Shown here: in pieces, positions 1 to 5,323 of the stretch | Layout of the letters: each line of letters opens with the position of its first letter | Numbering within the stretch: position 1 is the stretch's first letter | Assembly (NCBI GenBank): GCA_030616425.1 | Contig: JAUWXJ010000012.1 | Span: 1 to 24,018 of the forward strand | Direction: 5' to 3' | Source: Desulfobacterales bacterium | GTDB lineage: Bacteria > Desulfobacterota > Desulfobacteria > Desulfobacterales > C00003060 | Length of the DNA: 24,018 nt | The notes under the pieces: model-generated | Database searches by the model: none | Told to the model about the DNA's origin: nothing | Seen by the model: only the letters and a program-made list of their open reading frames with translations | Made by a program: the position numbers and the translations under genes

Positions 1-148
1 GAGAGTTTTTCAAAGAGGGTGTTTCTTAGTCTTTTCTCTCGCATCATGCCAGAGCTGCTTCTCAACAAAGGGAGGCTGAGTCGAACAGGAGATCTCTCAC
101 TCGATGTTGAGGAGATTTGTATTGGAAGGGCCTTTGACCGGCCAATTC

Positions 149-550
149 TCAGTGAGACGAAGGCTTCAGTGAAAGGCTTTCCATAGAACGATTAAGCGGC
201 GCCTCGGAGATGGGCTTACCCCTTCTATCCACCTTGATATTGTATTTGTTGAGCTTGTATCTGAGGGTTCGAGGGCTTATGTGCAGTATTTTTGCTGCTA
301 TTTCCCTGTCGCCCCCAACACGATACAACACATCCAAAATCGCTCCAGTTTCCGCTGCCCCTCTAACCTTTTCTAGATCCATCATGCGGGGAGGCTCTCT
401 AAAATGCCACAAGAAGTCAGAGGGAAGCTGTTCCGTACCTATTACATCCTTATGGTTGACAATAAGCACTCTTTCCAGGAGGTTTCTCAATTCCCTTACA
501 TTCCCGGGCCAATCATAACGGCAGAAGATATCGATGACCTCTGGTGTCAC
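149..550 (-). pseudogene. C-terminal stump of a sigma-54 (NtrC-family) activator
   Basis: The frame encodes the last part of an NtrC-type regulator. It has the end of the AAA+ domain with the hallmark WPGNVRELRNLLER at about residues 14-27, then a Fis-type helix-turn-helix (about residues 70-115) with the typical GGDREIAAKILHISPRTLRYKL. Intact family members are about 450 residues; only 133 remain. The apparent GTG start at 550 is preceded directly by an in-frame TAG, and the receiver, Walker A and Walker B parts are absent upstream, where the DNA becomes AT-rich and non-homologous. The simplest reading is a 5' deletion or insertion junction near 550 that left a dead remnant. It could still make a small Fis-like DNA-binding protein, but no ribosome-binding site is evident. 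Confidence 0.8.
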
Positions 551-630
551 CTATGCTTATATACTTATATTTGTACATTATCAAATGACTTTATGCTTGC
601 GTGTGATTTTGGCAAAGCATATAAGACGGC

Positions 631-810
631 ATGCCCAGAAGAGAAGGATTCACAACGACCGTCGACGGTAAGCTATTTGAACAACACAAGATCCTTGCTA
701 TCTACGAGAAGTGTACTACCAACAAACTTGTTGAAGAAGCCATCCGAGACCTACTCGAGAAGTACAAGAAAAGTCCAAGAAACAGCACTGACTCGCAGGT
801 GACGTTATGA
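631..810 (+). CDS. Small ribbon-helix-helix (CopG/Arc-like) DNA-binding protein
   Basis: A 59-residue protein starting at ATG 631; an in-frame TAA at 622-624 makes this the only ATG start. The layout fits a ribbon-helix-helix fold: a basic N-terminus, a short strand FTTTVD (6-12), helix A (about 13-27), a TTNK turn, and helix B LVEEAIRDLLEKYKK (33-47), then a polar tail. Such proteins dimerise through the strand and often act as antitoxins or plasmid/phage regulators. No toxin gene is visible on either side, so it is an orphan. The ribosome-binding site is weak. It lies directly beyond the truncation point of the sigma-54 activator stump and ends just before a hairpin with a T run. The family call is from pattern only. 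Confidence 0.6.
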   Translation: MPRREGFTTTVDGKLFEQHKILAIYEKCTTNKLVEEAIRDLLEKYKKSPRNSTDSQVTL

Positions 811-873
811 ATTGCCTAGTTTCTCGTAAAGGGGGCCGCTCTCGCGTGATTCTTGGGGGTCTTCAATGTTCAT
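805..873 (-). CDS. Possible 22-residue peptide behind a strong, potentially sequestered Shine-Dalgarno
   Basis: On the minus strand a near-perfect AAAGGAGGT lies five bases before ATG 873, followed by a 22-codon frame ending in TAA. The peptide is acidic and polar, with no recognisable family. The ribosome-binding site is one arm of the long stem at 876-938, so it would be masked in the folded RNA. It could be a leader peptide, the 5' end of a lost gene, or chance. The frame overlaps the 3' end of the opposite-strand ribbon-helix-helix gene by six bases. Confidence 0.2.
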   Translation of the reverse strand: MNIEDPQESRESGPLYEKLGNS

Positions 874-875
874 AG

Positions 876-945
876 CAACCTCCTTTTAGCTTCTCTATGG
901 GTTTGTAAATCGGGAAACCCTATGCTATCAGGAGGTTGTTTTTTT
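876..945 (+). terminator. Three-part hairpin with T7 tail
   Basis: CAACCTCCT (876-884) pairs with AGGAGGTTG (930-938). Inside this, TAGC (887-890) pairs with GCTA (924-927) and GGGTTT (899-904) with AAACCC (915-920). Seven T residues follow at 939-945. On the plus strand this is a plausible intrinsic terminator for the ribbon-helix-helix gene. On the minus strand the same stem buries the ribosome-binding site of the 22-residue frame. Confidence 0.5.
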
Positions 946-1297
946 CAAGGCGATAATACTTTTTCTTTATGCTACTCTTGGGAGTGTAATTACTAGTTCT
1001 ATTACTATATAACGGTCCTATAGTGTCATAGGTGGTCTCCCGAGGCGGATTTTCGATCGAGTTTCGCAGTCAGATAAGTTTCGATATGGTTTTCTTGTCG
1101 TGGAATTTCACGAACTTATGTGGCAAGGTATCGAAAACCGCTGACCCCGGAAGTACACCCCAATTTGTGGCGTTCAGAGTCCTGAGGCAGAAACGCTGTA
1201 GCGCCTCTTGGGTATCCATAATGACCCGTTTCCGCATTAAGCAGTTATCTTTCCTTGCCGGCCTGGCAAAAGCAAGAGGTGGAGTGGGCAGGGATTG
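946..1297. other. Stretch without a supported gene
   Basis: No frame here has both a plausible start signal and protein-like composition. A minus-strand frame covering about 1237-1070 reads somewhat protein-like but matches nothing I recognise and lacks a ribosome-binding site. It may be the remnant of a decayed gene. No repeats or RNA gene were seen. Confidence 0.4.
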
Positions 1298-1555
1298 ATG
1301 GAAATATGGGCATTTATAGTCATGGCAGTCCTTGCATTCACATATTTTGTTGTGTCTGAGATATATAGGGGTCGGTGTCCCCGTTGCAGGCGGTTTTTTG
1401 GAGGAAAGACTGTAAAAAAGACAAGTTTTCGAGACCCTTGCCCTGGTAAAATAGAAATATTTAAGGTGAAATACTCGTACCGATGCAAGTATTGTGATCA
1501 TATGTGGGAAGAGATTTACGATGAGCATATTCAGTCTTGGCACAGGTGTTTTTAG
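1298..1555 (+). CDS. Small membrane-anchored zinc-ribbon protein
   Basis: An 85-residue protein. Residues 3-20 form one hydrophobic segment, followed by a basic flank and a CPRC pair (Cys27/Cys30) and a CKYC pair (Cys63/Cys66) about 33 residues apart, the arrangement of a treble-clef or rubredoxin-like zinc ribbon. The part between the pairs is basic and polar. The N-terminal anchor would place the ribbon on the cytoplasmic side if the positive-inside rule applies. ATG 1298 is chosen over the adjacent TTG 1295; purine-rich GGAG/AGGG stretches lie upstream. It stands alone, with about 500 bp of non-coding DNA after it. The function is unknown. Confidence 0.6.
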   Translation: MEIWAFIVMAVLAFTYFVVSEIYRGRCPRCRRFFGGKTVKKTSFRDPCPGKIEIFKVKYSYRCKYCDHMWEEIYDEHIQSWHRCF

Positions 1556-2050
1556 ATAATTCTCACCCGGGTTTGTTATATCCTCAACTCCAATCTTCTG
1601 ATTTTAAGCTCCCTGCTTTTTCCGTGAAATGCTGATTTGTTCCCTGAGAGATCTCTGGCATCATACCTGTCCGCTTGAGGGCTTCATGAATGGTTTCCAG
1701 AGGATAAGACCATATTTTTCCTTTGACAAAAATGAAAAAATCATATATGTTCGCCCGGATTTTGTCTTAGAAATGTTGTGTACCTTCCCTGTTGGCGTCG
1801 AAATGCCAAACTTGTGAAAAGAGGAAGTTCCGTAGGACCTTCGGACAATCCTCTCAGGAACAGGGACAAGGTAACAAAGGGCCCAGGTTGATCGATGTCT
1901 TTTCAAGTGCTGGGGGAACCGACGGTGGCGTGTTTGCGGTTTCTTCCATGACTTGAAACCGATAGGCCAGAAGGGGGTGATGGGTTAGTAGCAAAAAGCA
2001 TGACATGAAGTTGGCTGTCTTACACACTTTGAGCTGAAAGGGGGACCATT
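1556..2050. other. Intergenic region and leader of the first TauE-type exporter
   Basis: Almost 500 bp without a strong gene. It contains one weak short frame (1686-1817) and a compact set of inverted repeats at 1821-1861: GAGGA/TCCTC, a nested TCCG/CGGA, and an interleaved GTTCC/GGAAC that could form a pseudoknot-like fold. No clear sigma-70 or sigma-54 promoter was recognised, though one for the downstream exporter operon should lie here. Confidence 0.4.
1686..1817 (+). CDS. Possible 43-residue protein, unrecognised
   Basis: ATG 1686 is preceded by GAGGG with a four-base gap, a usable ribosome-binding site. The 43-residue product has alternating aromatic, charged and aliphatic residues (for example FSFDKNEKIIYVRPDF) that look protein-like rather than random. 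An in-frame ATG further upstream (1629) would give 62 residues but has no ribosome-binding site. No family is recognised and there are no neighbours to support it. It may be a remnant. Confidence 0.22.
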   Translation: MNGFQRIRPYFSFDKNEKIIYVRPDFVLEMLCTFPVGVEMPNL

Positions 2051-3184
2051 GTGGCTGAGTCTGCAGTAGAACATGCACCCGCAAAGAAACGAAGTTGGTA
2101 TCTTGAATCTCCGTGGCCGGAAGCACTTCTCATGGTTGCTGTGCTCATTGCCTGCTACATTGCCCTGGCCTTTGTATCATTCGGAGCGGAGACACCTCCC
2201 GGAGGCATGACCGGCGGGAGGATATTTATGTGCCTTTTTGGGTTCTTTTTCTTGAGCTTTGTCATCGCCCTCGTGGCCGTTGTTGCCGGCATTGGGGGTG
2301 GGGTTCTATTCACACCCATTCTGCTCGCCTTCACGAGCCTTGATAGCATAATAGTCAGGGCAACCGGTCTGGTCGTAGCCATGTTTAGTGGCCTGATATC
2401 TACGGGACCCTTCATGAAGGGTGGGCTTGCCAACCTCAGGATTTGTGTCTTTTGTGCGGCTGCTTACGGCGTAGGCGCCTTTAGCGGTGCTCAAGGTGCC
2501 TTATATGTTGCCAAGTACTTGGGGGCAACCGGTGAGGGACTAGTCAGACTTGCCCTCGGGGGGCTTCTTATAGCCCTTGCATTCTTTTTCATTGTGGGGG
2601 GCAAGAAGATTGAGTGGCCCGAAGTAAAGAAGATAGACGGCTTTACCAAGAAGTTGAAACTTGGCCTCCCTTACTTCGAACAGTCCTTGGGGAAAGTCAT
2701 GCATTATCCCCTAACCAGGTCCTGGCAGACACTTATAGCGATTGTTGGGGTCGGCATGCTCTCCGGCTTTTTTGGCCTGGGGGCAGGCTGGGCAATAGTG
2801 CCTGTACAGAACCTTATCATGGCAGTTCCGCTAAAAGTGGCGGCTGCTAATAGTGGGGTTTTACTCGGCATGGGAGATTGCATAGCCGTATGGCCATACC
2901 TGCTCATGGGTGCCATCATACCACTCTTTGCTGCCCCCTGGTTGGTCGGCCAGGTTCTGGGAGGCCTAGTGGGAGCACAAATACTGATCAAAATAAAAGC
3001 CGGGTTTGTAAGACTGATATTAATCGGAATCATGTTTTTTACAAGCTTTGGGCTGGTGTGCAAGGGGCTAAACCTTTTAGGTGTGATCGGGAAAGTCCCA
3101 GTTGTACTCAATGGAGTAGTATTTTTGGGGATCATGATTATTGTGGTCCGTGGCGTTATAAAACAGATCAAATCAGGCGGATAG
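2051..3184 (+). CDS. TauE/SafE family anion exporter
   Basis: A 377-residue inner-membrane protein with about eight or nine hydrophobic segments. It carries the duplicated signature of the TauE/SafE (DUF81) family: GIGGGVLFTPIL at 80-91 and GLGAGWAIVPVQ at 242-253, each after a membrane helix, which matches the family's inverted two-half architecture. Family members export sulfite, sulfoacetate or related organosulfonates; the substrate here is not visible. A basic loop at about 184-225 separates the halves. The GTG start at 2051 is preceded by AAAGGGG at a proper distance. It is followed 12 bp later by a small membrane protein with a strong ribosome-binding site, so the two are surely co-transcribed. 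A second, divergent family member lies at 11495-12826. Confidence 0.9.
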   Translation: MAESAVEHAPAKKRSWYLESPWPEALLMVAVLIACYIALAFVSFGAETPPGGMTGGRIFMCLFGFFFLSFVIALVAVVAGIGGGVLFTPILLAFTSLDSIIVRATGLVVAMFSGLISTGPFMKGGLANLRICVFCAAAYGVGAFSGAQGALYVAKYLGATGEGLVRLALGGLLIALAFFFIVGGKKIEWPEVKKIDGFTKKLKLGLPYFEQSLGKVMHYPLTRSWQTLIAIVGVGMLSGFFGLGAGWAIVPVQNLIMAVPLKVAAANSGVLLGMGDCIAVWPYLLMGAIIPLFAAPWLVGQVLGGLVGAQILIKIKAGFVRLILIGIMFFTSFGLVCKGLNLLGVIGKVPVVLNGVVFLGIMIIVVRGVIKQIKSGG

Positions 3185-3196
3185 GAGGTGACTTCC

Positions 3197-3625
3197 ATGG
3201 AAGAAAAACTTAGAATGCCAGTTTCGCAGAGAGTCTATGGACAGGTCATTTATTGGATTACCGTCGTCGCAGCGATCGTCTGCATGGTAGGGCCGGTGAT
3301 AGCCATGCTATCTGTTGACAATAATGTGATGAATCCACACTACTTATTTGCGGAGATATTCGCGGGTAAGAGCGCTGCGGAGATCTGGCAGACAGTAGGT
3401 GGAGGGTTTCCGGGAGGGCACTTCTATCTGAAGCACCCCTTTACCGGTGACGGTATCTCACAGTTCGGATTAGCTTTGGGCTGTGGTTGCGCCTTTCCGG
3501 CACTGATAGCCACCGCCATAGGCTATCTGCGGGAAAAGCCTAAGGTCTATCTCTATGCATCTTTGTGTATCTGGGTTGCGTTCATGGTTGCGGTCTCCGC
3601 GATAGGTGTCGTGAAGTCACATTAA
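3197..3625 (+). CDS. Small integral membrane protein, DUF1634-like partner of TauE
   Basis: A 142-residue protein with three predicted membrane helices (about residues 16-38, 87-108 and 115-137 from this start) and a hydrophilic stretch of about 45 residues between the first two. Three-helix proteins of the DUF1634 type commonly sit directly behind TauE/SafE genes. The C-terminal helix pair with a charged turn (YLREKPKVYLY) resembles that family, but the match is by appearance only. ATG 3197 is chosen over an in-frame GTG at 3188, because AGGAGG (3183-3188) sits eight bases before it and would overlap the GTG. It is probably an accessory subunit of the exporter. Confidence 0.65.
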   Translation: MEEKLRMPVSQRVYGQVIYWITVVAAIVCMVGPVIAMLSVDNNVMNPHYLFAEIFAGKSAAEIWQTVGGGFPGGHFYLKHPFTGDGISQFGLALGCGCAFPALIATAIGYLREKPKVYLYASLCIWVAFMVAVSAIGVVKSH

Positions 3626-3763
3626 GCACCCTGAATGGACTTTAAGCAAGCCAGAAGCGATACGAACTAGATATGGAGGGGCCATCGGATTGATTAAAAG
3701 GTCGCAGGTTTGTTTTTGGTGGCCGATTTCCTGCAGACCTGAAAAAGATTTAAGGAGGACACT

Positions 3764-4084
3764 ATGCGACAGTGCAAGAAGTGCGGAAAGAAGGGTTTGC
3801 TGTTAAGAATGGAGAAAGACACAGGTTTGTGCCTTTCCTGCAAAGGGGCCTTTGCAGAAAGGGCCAAGCCCCTAGCTGAGAGACTAATGGAAGTGGAAAA
3901 TATGAATTTAGCAGCGCGGTCTGATGACCCGAAGACGATTGTAACCCAATGTGAAGCAGTGGAAGAGAGTGCAAACAAGCTGCTTTCGCTAAAGAAAGAA
4001 TATTCTATGGAACCCGGCCCAGAGTTGCAAGAACTTATAACTAAGTATCGAGACATTAAGCAAAAAGCCTTGAACGATTTGTAA
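3764..4084 (+). CDS. Cys4 zinc-ribbon protein with coiled-coil tail
   Basis: A 106-residue cytoplasmic protein with no membrane segment. Cys4/Cys7 and Cys23/Cys26 form two CxxC knuckles 15 residues apart, a compact zinc ribbon. The rest (about 30-106) is highly charged and helical, likely a coiled coil or helical hairpin. The start has a strong AAGGAGG. It lies 138 bp after the DUF1634-like gene and 21 bp before a CBS-domain gene, so it belongs to the exporter/CBS gene run. No function is recognised; a metal- or redox-responsive adaptor would be a guess. The intervening 138 bp contains a short imperfect hairpin (about 3701-3740). Confidence 0.65.
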   Translation: MRQCKKCGKKGLLLRMEKDTGLCLSCKGAFAERAKPLAERLMEVENMNLAARSDDPKTIVTQCEAVEESANKLLSLKKEYSMEPGPELQELITKYRDIKQKALNDL

Positions 4085-4105
4085 AGAATAGCAGGAGGTT
4101 TCAAG

Positions 4106-4576
4106 ATGTCTGAACAAAAGAAGATCAGGGACCTATTTATTTCTATTGCGGAATACCCCCACATGCCTTATTGGGCTACCTTAAAGGAGGCGATTGTCCA
4201 ACTGAACGTCGCCTATGGGACAGGTCATCACACCGTTTTGGTCTTCGATGAGGCCTATCACTTGAAGGGATTGTTGCACCAGAGCGATATACTTAAGGGT
4301 GCCCGGCCAGAATATGCTGAACTCTGCCCACCAGACGTCGAAATCAAGTGGGAAGACCTCGAGGCATCCGCTGCCAAGCAATTGGATAGACCCATAGAGG
4401 AATTTATGTCTCCTTTCGATATAGCTGTAGGTGTCGAAGATCATCTCCTGAAAGTGGTCCATCTGATGGTTAACAACAATATCAATCTACTGCCGGTTCA
4501 GGAGTCGGAAAAGATAGTAGGGGTGTTAAGAATGCATGATCTATTCCATGAGATTACCGAGTTCCTTCTTAAGTGA
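4106..4576 (+). CDS. CBS-domain pair protein
   Basis: A 156-residue protein made almost only of a tandem CBS (Bateman) module. The first repeat covers about residues 20-70 (ATLKEAIVQL, then HTVLVFDEAYHLKGLL) and the second about 98-155, with FMSPFDIAVGVEDHLLKVV and INLLPVQESEKIVGVLRMHDL. CBS pairs bind adenine nucleotides and report energy state to transporters or enzymes. There is no effector domain, so it would act in trans. The ribosome-binding site AGGAGG is strong. It sits between a TauE operon and a PEP-synthase-like/kinase operon, and a damaged paralogue follows immediately downstream. Confidence 0.85.
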   Translation: MSEQKKIRDLFISIAEYPHMPYWATLKEAIVQLNVAYGTGHHTVLVFDEAYHLKGLLHQSDILKGARPEYAELCPPDVEIKWEDLEASAAKQLDRPIEEFMSPFDIAVGVEDHLLKVVHLMVNNNINLLPVQESEKIVGVLRMHDLFHEITEFLLK

Positions 4577-4578
4577 AA

Positions 4579-5135
4579 ATGGTAGTTGTCAAGGTGCAGG
4601 ACATCGATTACCCAGAACAATTCTCCTCCGATATTCCATCCGTGAGGCAACAGTGAACAGTGTGCACAACTTTCCTCCTACTCTCTTTCCAAAGAAGGCT
4701 ATCTGAGTGAGAAATCATTGTGGGTCATCGATGTCCTTACCCAAATGACCCTTAAGGTCACCCATGTCTTGACCCTTGTTCCAATCTTCGTGTTGTGCAT
4801 AAGCATGTCTGTTGTGGGTTCCTTTATCTCGCCCCATGCCATGTGCGCATTCATGACACCGGTGATGGCAGCGGTCTATTGAGGAGGGTGTTCCCATATT
4901 CTGGGACGACCTGTTAAAATCAGGGAGTGAGAAAAGGCTTGCCCAGCCTATCAAGAAGTTCATGTCAGAGGCGGAAGTCTCGGTTGATGCCGAAGACAGT
5001 ATCTTGAAGGCTTCCCACATGATGCTGCACGAGGACGCCTATCTGCTGCCGGTCATGGAAGGGGAGAAGCTCGTTGGGGTTGTGCGGATGGGCGATGTGT
5101 TTCATGAAATTACCAATGCTGTATTGAAGTTATAA
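4579..5135 (+). pseudogene. Decayed second CBS-domain gene (tandem paralogue)
   Basis: The last about 75 codons (from about 4899 to TAA 5133-5135) align residue for residue with the C-terminal half of the upstream CBS protein: FWDDL against KWEDL, IKKFMSEAEVSVDAEDSILKA against IEEFMSPFDIAVGVEDHLLKV, and LLPVMEGEKLVGVVRMGDVFHEIT against LLPVQESEKIVGVLRMHDLFHEIT. That frame has no start codon upstream before a TGA at 4863. Short N-terminal traces appear in other frames, such as VKVQDI from ATG 4579 and YSIREATV near 4634. The central part (about 4700-4880) is not recognisably CBS. It is therefore a tandem duplicate that lost its middle by deletion or replacement and frameshift. Without its first half the product could not form a Bateman pair alone. 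Confidence 0.75.
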
Positions 5136-5210
5136 CCCCGGTTGAGCAAAAAGGCTCCTCTGAGATAACTTTCAAGCAAGTTCAAGAACCTTGCATGATC
5201 ACCCCCCAGA

Positions 5211-5252
5211 AACCCTGCCTGGTCTCACATCTCATGAGAACCAGGCGGGGTT
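5211..5252 (+). terminator. Strong GC-rich hairpin after the CBS genes
   Basis: AACCCTGCCTGGTCTC (5211-5226) and GAGAACCAGGCGGGGTT (5236-5252) form a long stem with one bulge and a nine-base loop. The T-tail is poor (TTGTTG), so termination may be partial or Rho-assisted. It sits between the CBS region and the promoter at 5278 and marks an operon boundary. Confidence 0.55.
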
Positions 5253-5277
5253 GTTGCATCACAAGTCACCTTCGGGG

Positions 5278-5306
5278 TTGATTTGGGTTGATTCGTGTTT
5301 TATAAT
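5278..5306 (+). promoter_or_regulatory. Sigma-70-type promoter of the PEP-synthase-like/kinase operon
   Basis: TTGATT (5278-5283), a 17-base spacer and a perfect TATAAT (5301-5306) lie between the hairpin at 5211 and the next gene. The predicted start of transcription (about 5313) is only some 11 bases before ATG 5324, which favours initiation at the downstream ATG 5351. Confidence 0.65.
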
Positions 5307-5323
5307 ATAGGAAACTATGAAAC

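Noticed and set aside
1..186. Plus-strand frame open from the left edge to TAG at 184-186 (61 codons)
   Set aside because: No recognisable family, no start visible, and overlap with the well-supported sigma-54 stump at its end. It could be the tail of a gene outside the window but cannot be supported.
1070..1543. Minus-strand frame of 157 codons
   Set aside because: It runs antisense through the zinc-ribbon gene and has no ribosome-binding site; its 3' part (below 1240) is mildly protein-like but unmatched.
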